From positions 330,595-394,594 of the forward strand of contig NZ_BMHT01000002.1 in assembly GCF_014641455.1 (NCBI RefSeq): a stretch of DNA of 64,000 nt, in the 5' to 3' direction. A model generated the notes under the pieces. The model was not told the DNA's origin and made no database searches. It was given only the letters and a program-made list of their open reading frames with translations. Made by a program: the position numbers and the translations under genes. This document shows positions 40,946-49,446 of the stretch, piece by piece. Within the stretch, counting starts at the first letter, position 1. Each line of letters starts with the position of its first letter. Source of the stretch: Hymenobacter cavernae. GTDB lineage: Bacteria > Bacteroidota > Bacteroidia > Cytophagales > Hymenobacteraceae.

Positions 40946-43075
40946 TTAGAAGAACTTTGTCCGCTCGTCTTTGATTTGGGCTTTGGCTTTCACGGCTTCG
41001 TAGATGGCGCCATCGAGACGGGCCGAACGCTGTGCCGTAAGCTGCTGACGAAGTGCTTTTACATCGGCCGGAGCAGTGGGCTTGTTGACGCTAACCGTCT
41101 CCACAATCAGCACGCCTTGCTCACCCTGGATTGGAGCCGACTTCTGGCCGGGCTTCAGACCGAAGGCCTTGCCTACAGCTGCCGGCTCGTTGCCTAGGCC
41201 CGGAATCACGCCGGAAGTCAGCACCACGTTCTCGGCTGTTTTTACCTGCGCTGTGGAGCCATAAGCGGCGGCAATCTGCTCCAACGAGCCCGACTTGCCG
41301 TTCAGTTTGCTCATAATCTGCTTGGCCTTGGCTTCGTTGCGTACTACCGCCGAAAGCTCAGGCTTCAGGCTGGCTACGTCGGCGGTGCCTTTGCTCCGCT
41401 CACCGGTCAATACGGCAATTACGTACTGGTCACCTAGGTCGTCGAACACCGGCGACACGTCGCCTATTTTCGTGCTCTTGCCATCGGGGTTGAAGCCGTA
41501 GGCCCAACGCACAACCGAACGGGCATTTTGCAGGTTGTTCACGTTCCGGTCGCCACGGCCGAGGCCTTTGGCTTCCTGCTTCTGCAGGGTCTTGTCTTTT
41601 GCTACTGCCTTGCGGAACGACTCCAAGTCAGTTGCTTCGCCTTTCAATACCTGCGCTTTCTGGTAAGCGGCATCACGCGTAGCATCCGAAGGCACAATGC
41701 CCTTCTGCACGGCGGCAATCTGGTAAGTCTGCGTAGTCTTCGGCGTCGTGATTTTGATGATGTGGTAGCCGAAAGACGTTTCTACCGGGGCTGGCAGCAG
41801 ACCGGCTTTGCTGGCACCGAACACAGCTTTTTCGAACTCCGGCACCATGCGGCCTTGCGTGAACCAACCTAGGTCGCCGCCGGTGGCGGTAGTGCCATCA
41901 GTGCCGTACTGACGCGCCATAGCAGCGAAGTCAGCACCCGCTTTGATCTTGTTCAGAATGTCCTGGGCCTTGGCTTTCGCGGCTGCTTTGGCTTCGGGCG
42001 TCGTGCCTTCCGGCTTGATAAGGATATGGCTGGCGCGGGCCGAAGGCTGCGCACCGGCTTTCTCACCCGTCACTTTGAAGATAGAATATACACCGTTTTC
42101 AGCGTACGGACCGTACACGGTGCCGGTCTTCAGGGGCAGCTCAGCACGGAGCTTTTCGGGCATATCGGCGGGCGTTACGAAAGCGCCATTGTAGGGCTGA
42201 TCGGAGTTTAGCTTCACAAACAGCGAGTCGTTCGGGGCGCTACGGAACTGCTCGGCCAACTGGTCTACCGTCGTGCGGATAGCGGCGCTGTCTTCCTTGG
42301 AAGCCACTACCGGAATGCTCACGTACTCAACATTGCGGCCTTCCTCTACTTTGTAGCGGCTCTTGTGCTCGTCGAGGTAGGCTTGCAGCTGGTCGTTGCT
42401 CACCTTCACCGTCGAATCCGAAATGGAGAAGTACGGCACGAACAGGTAGCGGATGTTGGCTTGCGTGTTTTGATCTTCGTTGAAGCGCTTAGCTTCCGCC
42501 GACGTCACGTAGGCTGACATCTTGATCAGGTTGTTGTACTTGTTGCCAAGGCGCTCGGGCACGAGGTTGGCTTCAAACGTACGCCAAGTATCCTGAGCCT
42601 GGGGCGGCAACTTATCGAGGTTGCGCAGGTATTCAATCACCTTAGCGCGGTCGAACTGGCCCGTCTTGGGGTCGGTAAAGGCCTGCCGGATGCTCGGGTT
42701 GATGTTTTTGCCCTGCACCATGTCAGTCAGCTCATCGTCCGAAACCTTTAGGCCCAAGCGGTCGAACTCCTTCTGAAAGGCAATGCGGTAGATGGTCTGG
42801 TTCCAGGCCTGCTCGCGCAGATAACCCATCGTTTGCTCGTCGGGCTGGCGGCCTTGCTGGGCAATAAAGTTTTGCTTGGCCTGCTCCAGGGTGTTCTCAA
42901 AGTCGGCCCGCTCTACTTTCTCCCCGGCTATTTCGCCCACCACCGTTTCGTTGCGATTGAACAGGCGGTTGCGGCCGCCAATCAGGTCGCCGCCCACCAT
43001 AAAGAGCAGCAGTCCGATGACGATAGCGCCAACGGCCCAGCCCGATTTTTCCCGAATCGTATTAATTAAAGCCAT
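40946..43075 (-). CDS. PpiD/SurA-like periplasmic peptidyl-prolyl isomerase
   Basis: 709 residues. One N-terminal transmembrane helix (about 13-30) anchors it in the inner membrane; then a SurA_N-type chaperone region (ETVVGEIAGEKVERADFENTL), at least one PpiC-type parvulin domain (ARASHILIKPEGTT ... GDLGWFTQGRMVPEFEKAVF ... SFGYHIIKI), and a second degenerate half near 480-690. It assists folding of outer-membrane and exported proteins. The start at 43075 gives the PpiD-like MALINTIREKSG. It is the last gene behind the coaX-lptC unit, after a 128-nt gap, so co-transcription is possible. Confidence 0.93.
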   Translation of the reverse strand: MALINTIREKSGWAVGAIVIGLLLFMVGGDLIGGRNRLFNRNETVVGEIAGEKVERADFENTLEQAKQNFIAQQGRQPDEQTMGYLREQAWNQTIYRIAFQKEFDRLGLKVSDDELTDMVQGKNINPSIRQAFTDPKTGQFDRAKVIEYLRNLDKLPPQAQDTWRTFEANLVPERLGNKYNNLIKMSAYVTSAEAKRFNEDQNTQANIRYLFVPYFSISDSTVKVSNDQLQAYLDEHKSRYKVEEGRNVEYVSIPVVASKEDSAAIRTTVDQLAEQFRSAPNDSLFVKLNSDQPYNGAFVTPADMPEKLRAELPLKTGTVYGPYAENGVYSIFKVTGEKAGAQPSARASHILIKPEGTTPEAKAAAKAKAQDILNKIKAGADFAAMARQYGTDGTTATGGDLGWFTQGRMVPEFEKAVFGASKAGLLPAPVETSFGYHIIKITTPKTTQTYQIAAVQKGIVPSDATRDAAYQKAQVLKGEATDLESFRKAVAKDKTLQKQEAKGLGRGDRNVNNLQNARSVVRWAYGFNPDGKSTKIGDVSPVFDDLGDQYVIAVLTGERSKGTADVASLKPELSAVVRNEAKAKQIMSKLNGKSGSLEQIAAAYGSTAQVKTAENVVLTSGVIPGLGNEPAAVGKAFGLKPGQKSAPIQGEQGVLIVETVSVNKPTAPADVKALRQQLTAQRSARLDGAIYEAVKAKAQIKDERTKFF

Positions 43076-43203
43076 GTACTTGAAAAAAAGCGCAGTATGG
43101 AAAAGTAGAAAGAGTTGCAAATTAAGGTGAAATGGCGAAATAGTGAAATGCTGCCTTTCACAACCTCATGCCCGCACTTGGCAGAAGCATCAGGTTGCGC
43201 CGC

Positions 43204-43464
43204 TTACTTCTTCTTTTTCGCCGCTTTCTTCTTAGCTGGTGCGGCTGGCGCAGCCGGTTTGCCGGCAGGTGGCGCAGCTTCCCGGTCCTTACGACCTAGG
43301 TACCAATAAATTAGATAAAAGCTAAAACCAAACGTGAACAGCCAGTAGTTGTCGCGGACGGCGTTCTGGTCATCCTGCAACACTGTTTGGTACACGCCAA
43401 TCACCATCATGACAACCGTTAGTGAGAACAGGATGGTGCGCAGCAAGGATCGATCAAAACGCAT
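43204..43464 (-). CDS. Small two-helix membrane protein with Lys/Ala/Pro-rich tail
   Basis: 86 residues: two hydrophobic helices (about 9-28 and 40-57) and a basic low-complexity tail (PAGKPAAPAAPAKKKAAKKKK). Ten nt behind lptC in the same direction. No known family. The Lys-rich tail should lie in the cytoplasm and could bind RNA, DNA or anionic lipids (speculation). From memory, similar short proteins appear next to LPS export genes in related bacteria. Confidence 0.7.
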   Translation of the reverse strand: MRFDRSLLRTILFSLTVVMMVIGVYQTVLQDDQNAVRDNYWLFTFGFSFYLIYWYLGRKDREAAPPAGKPAAPAAPAKKKAAKKKK

Positions 43465-43474
43465 AGGACCTAGG

Positions 43475-44050
43475 TTACTTAGCCGGCGCGGGCGTCGGTT
43501 GGTCGACCGTAAACACGCCGGTCGGCCTTTTAATGCGGTAGCGGGAAAAATCCTGGTTGGCCGTGAGGCCGTAGCCGGTCAGCACTTCTGTGGGCGTTTC
43601 GACGCGCACGAAGGTGGCCGAATCGGTGTAGATGAGGGCTTTGGTTTTGTCGAAGTACAGCTCTTCGCTGTTCATCTTCTGCTGCTTTTCCTCGTTGCTC
43701 ACGCGCACGTCGCCGCGCACGGTGTAAAGGTTTTTGGCCTTCTCAAACTTGCCGTATTTGCCGCTTAAGGTGTTGACTACCTTCGTCCCACCTTCGCCAT
43801 AGAAGGTGACGACCATGCCTTTCGGGTAAATCTGGTTGCCGTTTTCGAAGGTCTGCTCCAGCGGCGACTTAAGCCGGATTTGCAGCTTGGCAGAATCGCT
43901 GATTAAGGTCAGTACGTTGTTGGTTTCCACCGTCGGCCCCGTGTACACGACTTTCTTTACAACGCCTTCCTCCTTCTTCTGACAGCTTCCTAACGCAAAG
44001 ACAACCAATGCTATAAGACCACTTACCAGCGGACCTCCATTTCGTAGCAT
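43475..44050 (-). CDS. lptC: LPS export periplasmic protein LptC (lipoprotein)
   Basis: 191 residues. The signal ends in a lipobox-like LGSC with Cys23, so it is probably a lipoprotein, which is usual in Bacteroidota. The mature part has the LptC/OstA-type beta-jellyroll pattern: LQIRLKSPLEQTFENGNQIYPKGMVVTFY, LSGKYGKFEKAKNLYTVRGDV and TDSATFVRVETPTEVLTGYG. It links LptB2FG to LptA in LPS transport. It lies 12 nt behind the outer-membrane protein gene. The ATPase lptB is 24 kb away. Confidence 0.9.
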   Translation of the reverse strand: MLRNGGPLVSGLIALVVFALGSCQKKEEGVVKKVVYTGPTVETNNVLTLISDSAKLQIRLKSPLEQTFENGNQIYPKGMVVTFYGEGGTKVVNTLSGKYGKFEKAKNLYTVRGDVRVSNEEKQQKMNSEELYFDKTKALIYTDSATFVRVETPTEVLTGYGLTANQDFSRYRIKRPTGVFTVDQPTPAPAK

Positions 44051-44062
44051 AGCTAGGTAGCG

Positions 44063-45385
44063 TTATTCGATGCGGCGCTTGAGGAACCAGCGGTTGTTCA
44101 GCGTGACGCCCAGTTGTGCCTTCACGTAGTTTTCCTTGATGTTGCCGCTGGGGTTTTCGATGCTCTTGGCGGTGTTGCCGCGCTGACCGTAAGAGAAACC
44201 TAGGTTGATGGTGGTGGCATCCAGTGCCGTAGCTGTGGGCAAAGGGAAGGAAAAGCCCCAGCTTACCGCTCGGTCATACATCATCTTGCCATCGGGCCGG
44301 TAAGGCATCTGAGCAACACTGATGCCGGCGCGGTAGCTCACGCGCTTGAAGTAGCTCTCCACGGAGCCAGGATCTGGCGCAATTTCACCGCCGATGCCGG
44401 CTCGCCAGGTGTCGTTCAACGGTACGCCCGTGGTAGCACCGCCCGCCACGCCAAAAGATCGGAATTTCGACCATTGCTGCTGCGCTACATCCACGTTGAT
44501 GCTCCAGTTCTTGTTGTTATCTAGGCTGATACCAGCCTGCGCCAAGGCGGGCACGACAGCTTCGCCCTGCTGGTCGGTAACCTGCGGCGTGGTATTGGTG
44601 ATTACGCCCGCATCCTGCCGCTCAACGGAGGTGTTGCGGAAGCCATTCAGGTGCGACTGGAAGGTATAAACGCCCGCCAGGTTGTAGTTGATTTTACTGT
44701 TAAGCTTATTCCGGTAATGCGCTCCGACCCGATATGTGAAGTCGGAGTAATGCACATGCTCGATGGTATTGATCTGCGTTTGCACACTCGCCTTATTCAG
44801 GAGCACTCCAGAGGCTAGGTCGATGCTGCCAAACACGTAGGAAGCCGTGCCGCCTACCGTGAGACCTTTCGCCAGACGGAACGCGTGCGACATGTGCGCT
44901 TCGGCTAGGCCGCCGGTGCCCGTGTTTTGCTCCAGAGTCTGGGCCGTGGGGTCGCCGGCAACTGAGCCGGTAGAAGTGGAGTTGTAGTCGACGGCGCTAT
45001 ATGGCCGTAAGCCAGCGGAAGCCGCCCACCACTTGGAAATGGGCACGGAGAAAGCTAGGTAGCCGAGGGTAGCACTTCCATCCCGTTGCGATTCAAGGCG
45101 GTTACTAACGGTATGAAACTGGCCATTAAGTGCCATTTCAAACGTTGTACGGCTAGTATAGTAGATCAGCGCCGGGTTCAGGTCGTTTACATGAACGCCG
45201 TTTGGCGCAGCCAGACCTACGCCGCCCATACCGAGCTGGCGGACGCCGCCCGTATTGGGGTTCGCATCGCCTAATCCTAGGCGGGAATAAGGCGAGTTGC
45301 CGAGTCCCTGCCCCTGGCTGCGTGGTGCGGCCACTAGGCCAACAAGCGTCAAACCGACCAGGCCGGCGAATTTATTCTTCCACAT
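44063..45385 (-). CDS. Outer-membrane beta-barrel-like protein (FadL/PorV-like)
   Basis: 440 residues with a signal peptide (about 1-25, VGLTLVGLVAAPRSQGQ) and a beta-rich body with many alternating strands. NSPYSRLGLGD and RQLGMGGVGLAAPNG near the N-terminus are typical of Bacteroidota FadL-like barrels. It ends with NRWFLKRRIE. Its function is unknown; in this operon (between coaX and lptC) it might be an envelope component. It overlaps coaX by 14 nt, so translation is coupled. Confidence 0.85.
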   Translation of the reverse strand: MWKNKFAGLVGLTLVGLVAAPRSQGQGLGNSPYSRLGLGDANPNTGGVRQLGMGGVGLAAPNGVHVNDLNPALIYYTSRTTFEMALNGQFHTVSNRLESQRDGSATLGYLAFSVPISKWWAASAGLRPYSAVDYNSTSTGSVAGDPTAQTLEQNTGTGGLAEAHMSHAFRLAKGLTVGGTASYVFGSIDLASGVLLNKASVQTQINTIEHVHYSDFTYRVGAHYRNKLNSKINYNLAGVYTFQSHLNGFRNTSVERQDAGVITNTTPQVTDQQGEAVVPALAQAGISLDNNKNWSINVDVAQQQWSKFRSFGVAGGATTGVPLNDTWRAGIGGEIAPDPGSVESYFKRVSYRAGISVAQMPYRPDGKMMYDRAVSWGFSFPLPTATALDATTINLGFSYGQRGNTAKSIENPSGNIKENYVKAQLGVTLNNRWFLKRRIE

Positions 45386-46115
45386 TATGCACCAAAATTC
45401 GGTGAAGCCCGATCAGCACGAGTTCGGGGATGACAAAGATACGGCCTTTCAGCCGGGGTTGAAAAAAGTTAGCGTCGCCGCCCGCCAGGATAACACCTAG
45501 GTTTGGGTGTTGGGCGCGGTAGCTGTCTATCAGGCCATTGACTTCGGCCACGGCGCCGTTCAGCACACCGCTTCGAATGGCGCCCTGCGTATCGGCCCCG
45601 GTGAGCGGCACCGGAGCACCTAGGTCGGCGGGCATCTCAATCAACGGCAAGCGCTCTGTAAACGTATGCAAGGCCTGAAAACGCAGCCGCAAACCCGGCG
45701 CAATACTACCGCCCCAGAACGTATGGCTGCCTTCCACCCAGTCACACTTGATAGCCGTGCCGACATCCAGAATGAGGGTATCGGCGTTCGGCCGAAGCCA
45801 GGCCGCACCCACAGCGGCCGCCAGCCGATCAGCACCTAGGGTCTGCGGGGTACCGTAAGCATTGCGAATGGGCAGCGGCGTAGTAGCCGGCAAAAACTCC
45901 AGCACCTGCCCCGGCACTACACGTTGCAGCTCCGTGGCCCAGGCCGTCGTTGGCTCCACTACCGACGATACGATGGCGTGCCTAGGCTGTAGCCGCTCCG
46001 CAATGTGCAGGAGCTGTTCGACGGTTTGCACCGCCGCCGTTTCGTGTAGTACGCCGTTTTCAAAGCACCCGTACTTGCTGGCAGTGTTGCCGATATCAAC
46101 GGTCAGGATGCGCAT
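45372..46115 (-). CDS. coaX: Type III pantothenate kinase
   Basis: Phosphorylates pantothenate, the first step of coenzyme A synthesis, thus completing the local CoA theme with panC and panD. 247 residues of the ASKHA fold: DIGNT (6-10), GADRLAAAVGA near 93-103, LDVGTAIKCDWVEGS (the Asp and Gly-Thr of the second motif) and GGSIAPGLRLRFQALHTFTERLP. It needs a monovalent cation in studied members. It heads the coaX-OMP-lptC unit. Confidence 0.95.
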   Translation of the reverse strand: MRILTVDIGNTASKYGCFENGVLHETAAVQTVEQLLHIAERLQPRHAIVSSVVEPTTAWATELQRVVPGQVLEFLPATTPLPIRNAYGTPQTLGADRLAAAVGAAWLRPNADTLILDVGTAIKCDWVEGSHTFWGGSIAPGLRLRFQALHTFTERLPLIEMPADLGAPVPLTGADTQGAIRSGVLNGAVAEVNGLIDSYRAQHPNLGVILAGGDANFFQPRLKGRIFVIPELVLIGLHRILVHNVEE

Positions 46116-46148
46116 GAAGCTTGGTTAACACAGCTTGGTTCTTTCAAC

Positions 46149-46203
46149 AGAAGCACCCCTCCCATCATGCCAGCATTGGCAAGTGATGAGAACGGTGCTT
46201 CTA
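46149..46203 (-). terminator. Hairpin after the pseudouridine synthase gene
   Basis: Outer stem AGAAGCACC/GGTGCTTCT with an inner imperfect stem. The T run is weak on the minus strand. It separates rluB-like and coaX transcription units. Confidence 0.5.
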
Positions 46204-46267
46204 TCGTTTAAGCGTAATAGATTCACGTTCACTAGGAAGAGCCAAAGCTAGCCTCCCAGGTTGCGTG

Positions 46268-48031
46268 CTACATGAAATACTTCAGGCGAATAACCTCCTT
46301 TTCGTTGAGGAAGCGCCACTTGCCGCGGGGCAGATCCTTCTTCGTGAGGCCGGCATACTGCACCCGGTCGAGCGTTACCACTTCATAACCTAGGTGCTCG
46401 AAGATGCGGCGCACAATGCGGTTGCGGCCGATGTGCAGCTCAATACCAACGAAGTGCGCGTTGCCCGCCACTACGGCCACGTCATCTACTTCGGCCTTGC
46501 CGTCTTCCAGCTCCAGACCTTCAGCAATCTGCCGCAGGTGCTCTTCCGTCAACGGTTTATCCAGCTCGACCTGATAGATCTTCTTGTTCTTATGCGAAGG
46601 ATGGGTCAGCTTCTGCGCTACTTCGCCATCGTTGGTAAATAGCAGCAAGCCCGTCGTGTTGCGGTCCAGGCGACCTACCGGAAACAAGCGCTCCGAAGAG
46701 GCTCCGGCAATCAGGTCCATCACCGTGCGGCGGCCTTCCGGGTCGTCGGTGGTGGTAATGAAGTCCTTCGGCTTGTTCAGCAGCACGTACACCAGCTTCT
46801 CCCGCTTCAGGTTTGTTTTGCCATACTGAACCGTGTCGCTGGGCTGCACCTGATAGCCCATTTCCGTCACCACTTCCCCGTTCACCCGAATCTCGCCAGC
46901 CGCAATCAGTGCATCAGCCTCGCGGCGTGAGCAGATCCCGGCGTTGGCGATATAGCGGTTGAGGCGCATGGTTTCGTTGCCAAAATCTTCTTCGTTACGC
47001 CGCCGTTTGTTGCCACGGTTTTTATCCTCTTCGTAGTGCCGCAGGTTCTTGTAATCGGGTGCCTGACCGGCTACTTCGCCGCGTTTAGGTTTGCCCGCCT
47101 GGTTGGAGCTGGCATCACGCCCGAAGCGCCGTTCTCCGGCCTTGGCGGCTTCCCGGATTTCACGGAACGTACGCGGAGCATCACCTTTGTCGTCGCGACG
47201 GTTGAAGCCGCGGCTAGGTCCATCCTGCCGGTCGCTGCCGAAGCCACGATTACCCAGGCCACGCTCACCGGTGCTACGCTGACCAAAGCCGCTTTCCGGG
47301 CGAGCCGGACGGTTATAACCACCCGCTGGCTTTTGGTCCCGCTCACCACCTCGCTGCTCGGGTGCTCCACGGTAATCAAAAGGCCGCGCTGGCCGTATCT
47401 CTCGGTTCGGGCCGGTGTCTTCGGTGCGCTTGAATCCTTCTTCGCGGGCAGGAGCTGGCTTAGCTTCAGGTTGCTGATATGGGTTCGTTTTGTTGAACTT
47501 TCTATTCCGCTCGCCGGCACTACCACGCGGAACAGTTGGCTTGCCTTCCTGCTGATATGGCTGACCAGACCAAGTTGCCTTCGGCTCAAACGGCCGAGGC
47601 GGACGCCGGTCTTCGCTGCCGCGACGGTCGTCGAAGCGGTTGTTAGGCCGGTCAGAACGGCCCCCTGCGTTGCCTCTTGGCTCGAATGAACGGCGGTCAT
47701 CTCTGCTCTCGCGGTTAAACGGGCGATGGTCATCGCCGCCGCTGCTCCGCCGTGGGCCATCAAAATTATTGCCCGGCCGATCATTGGAGCGGCTAAAGTT
47801 GCCGCCCCCGAAGCTAGGTTTGCCAGTAGGTCTGCCAAAGGTGGGACGCGATGGATATTCATCGCCGCGGGCGCCTTCGCCAGTTCCACGCCCTTTGCCG
47901 GGCTTGTTCGCAGCGGCTGGGTCGAAGAATTTGCGGAAGCTTTCTGCACCCTGACCGGAGTTGCCAGTTGGGCGATTGTTGCCGCGGCCACGCCGGCCAG
48001 CGTTATCGTCGGAGTTATGTCTTTTGCTCAT
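46268..48031 (-). CDS. RluB-type 23S rRNA pseudouridine synthase with long disordered RG-rich N-terminus
   Basis: 587 residues. Residues 1-354 are low complexity, rich in Arg, Gly, Asn, Pro and Asp (for example GRRGRGNNRPTGN, DDRRGSEDRRPPRPF) and surely disordered. Residues 355-587 form the enzyme: an S4 domain (MRLNRYIANAGICSRREAD) and the RsuA/RluB catalytic domain with GRLDRNTTGLLL (catalytic Asp456) and HIGRNRIVRRIFEHLGYEV. The catalytic part should isomerise a uridine in 23S rRNA. The extension is much longer than in E. coli RluB; similar extensions are seen in Bacteroidota homologues (from memory). Confidence 0.92.
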   Translation of the reverse strand: MSKRHNSDDNAGRRGRGNNRPTGNSGQGAESFRKFFDPAAANKPGKGRGTGEGARGDEYPSRPTFGRPTGKPSFGGGNFSRSNDRPGNNFDGPRRSSGGDDHRPFNRESRDDRRSFEPRGNAGGRSDRPNNRFDDRRGSEDRRPPRPFEPKATWSGQPYQQEGKPTVPRGSAGERNRKFNKTNPYQQPEAKPAPAREEGFKRTEDTGPNREIRPARPFDYRGAPEQRGGERDQKPAGGYNRPARPESGFGQRSTGERGLGNRGFGSDRQDGPSRGFNRRDDKGDAPRTFREIREAAKAGERRFGRDASSNQAGKPKRGEVAGQAPDYKNLRHYEEDKNRGNKRRRNEEDFGNETMRLNRYIANAGICSRREADALIAAGEIRVNGEVVTEMGYQVQPSDTVQYGKTNLKREKLVYVLLNKPKDFITTTDDPEGRRTVMDLIAGASSERLFPVGRLDRNTTGLLLFTNDGEVAQKLTHPSHKNKKIYQVELDKPLTEEHLRQIAEGLELEDGKAEVDDVAVVAGNAHFVGIELHIGRNRIVRRIFEHLGYEVVTLDRVQYAGLTKKDLPRGKWRFLNEKEVIRLKYFM

Positions 48032-48129
48032 GTTTGCGAGCTTAGTGCCGTATCGCTACGGTACGAGTGAATGATGTAAGTAGATAGTCAAAAGTCTGAG
48101 AATCACTGCAACAGATCTTCCCAGAAAAC

Positions 48130-48187
48130 AGTGCCCGGACGATCGGCCTAGCTCTGAAATAAGAGTAAGCCGAAAGCCCGGGCAGTG
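48130..48187 (-). terminator. Hairpin after the DksA-like gene
   Basis: Outer stem ACTGCCCGGGC / GCCCGGGCAGT-like (AGTGCCCGG with CCGGGCAGT) and inner TCGGC/GCCGA. A short T-rich stretch (TGTTTTCT) follows on the minus strand. Confidence 0.6.
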
Positions 48188-48205
48188 TAGAAGGCAACTG
48201 TCGCG

Positions 48206-48589
48206 CTAGTCGCGCCGTGCCATTTTAGCTTCAATCGAGTGCTGCGTGTGCGGCACAGCGCGCAAACGCTCCTTCGGAATCAGCTTGCCGGTGCCGATGC
48301 ACACACCATACGTACCGTTCTTGATCCGATGCTGAGCGTTTTCGAGCTGCTGAATGAACTTCATCTGGCGCGAGGCCAGCTGGTTCAGGCTTTCTTTCTC
48401 CGCCGTGTCGGCACCGTCTTCCAGCACCTTCGAAGAAGAAGCTGTGTTGTCGGTACCTGAGTCGTTGCGACGGCTCAGGGTTTCTTTGATGAATGCTAAT
48501 TCCTTACGGGCGGCCGTGAGTTTATCCTGAATGATCTCCTCAAATTCGACCAGTTCTTCCCTGGAATAGCGCAGGTTCTCTTCACTCAT
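48206..48589 (-). CDS. TraR/DksA-family protein without the four-Cys zinc site
   Basis: 127 residues. Two long N-terminal helices (about 8-45 and 60-90) form the DksA-type coiled-coil. The C-terminal globule NGTYGVCIGTGKLIPKERLRAVPHTQHSIEAK matches the Bacteroidota DksA-like pattern, but only one of the four zinc Cys is present. It could bind the RNA polymerase secondary channel and modulate transcription, though loss of the zinc site leaves this unproven. It has a good promoter candidate and a leader of about 180 nt. Confidence 0.88.
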   Translation of the reverse strand: MSEENLRYSREELVEFEEIIQDKLTAARKELAFIKETLSRRNDSGTDNTASSSKVLEDGADTAEKESLNQLASRQMKFIQQLENAQHRIKNGTYGVCIGTGKLIPKERLRAVPHTQHSIEAKMARRD

Positions 48590-48768
48590 GTTGGTTCAGG
48601 GAAATAAGTAGCAGAATGATAATAACAGGTGTGTTTCATGCTTACCAACTACCGGTGAGCTTATGATGATATCTCAACAGTAGCCGGCTTTAATAAGTTT
48701 GCATAGCTATAGTAAGCAAAGATTTATCCTAGCTTCTTAGTTAGTCAATGCAATTATCTTATCGGGCG

Positions 48769-48800
48769 CAAAGCTACGGTTTTGTCTGTTATCGTACCAA
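48769..48800 (-). promoter_or_regulatory. Promoter candidate for the DksA-like gene
   Basis: On the minus strand TTG (48798-48800), 21 nt spacer, TAGCTTTG (48769-48776): both elements fit the Bacteroidota consensus. The distance to the start codon is about 180 nt. The leader holds nothing I recognise. Confidence 0.55.
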
Positions 48801-48842
48801 TACCATCTTCTTATAACGCAATAAGATTCCGGAGCCTAGGTG

Positions 48843-49319
48843 CTAGAAGCCGAGCATGTGAATGGCGGCCACAGCAGCTTCTACACCTTTGTTGCCGTGT
48901 TTGCCCCCGGCTCGGTCCCAAGCCTGCTCCAGGGTGTTGGTAGTCACCAGGCCGAAGATGACGGGTTTGTTGAACTTCAGGCCAACATTGGTGATGCCAT
49001 TGGCAACAGCATGGCAGATGTAGTCGTCGTGCTTGGTCTCACCTTTGATGACCACACCCAGGCAGATGACGGCATCTATTTCTTCGTGCTGGGCCAGCAG
49101 TTGCGCACCTAGGGTCAGCTCGAAGCTGCCGGGCACGGTGTTCCGGAAGATGTTGTCGGGTTGGGCGCCGTGCTTGAGCAAGGTTTCGTAAGCACCCGTA
49201 CTGAGCACATCCGTAATCTCGCGGTTCCACTCGGCCACAACTAGTCCGAAGCGCTTATCTGTGATGTCAATAAAGTGATCCGACGTGTAATCGCTCAGAT
49301 TCTTAAGAGAGGTGGCCAT
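48843..49319 (-). CDS. ribH: 6,7-dimethyl-8-ribityllumazine synthase
   Basis: Penultimate step of riboflavin synthesis: joins the ribitylamino-uracil with dihydroxybutanone phosphate. 158 residues with VVAEWNREITDVL near the N-terminus (AEWN substrate contact), VPGSFELTLGAQ (GxxEL), GVVIKGETKHDDYICHAV (GAVIxGxTxHxxxI with the catalytic His) and FGLVTTNTLEQAWDRAGG (phosphate-binding and Arg region). Length and motifs are normal. It follows the TPR gene at 127 nt with a terminator between them. Confidence 0.96.
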   Translation of the reverse strand: MATSLKNLSDYTSDHFIDITDKRFGLVVAEWNREITDVLSTGAYETLLKHGAQPDNIFRNTVPGSFELTLGAQLLAQHEEIDAVICLGVVIKGETKHDDYICHAVANGITNVGLKFNKPVIFGLVTTNTLEQAWDRAGGKHGNKGVEAAVAAIHMLGF

Positions 49320-49384
49320 AGTTGTTCTTGAGTTCTGTGAGTGGAGAGATGAACGCAGAGCTACTGGCTAACGCTGATCCTCCC

Positions 49385-49420
49385 TAAAAAAGAAGAGGAC
49401 GGCACCAGACCGTCCTCTTG
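49385..49420 (-). terminator. Terminator after the TPR membrane protein gene
   Basis: On the minus strand stem AGAGGACGG/CCGTCCTCT, then TCTTTTTT. Confidence 0.88.
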
Positions 49421-49446
49421 TTGTTCGTAAAGCTAGCTTTTTGCTC

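Noticed and set aside
47071..47991. 306-codon minus-strand frame inside the RG-rich part of the RluB-type gene
   Set aside because: Shifted frame of a low-complexity region; the real frame is fixed by the S4 and catalytic domains.
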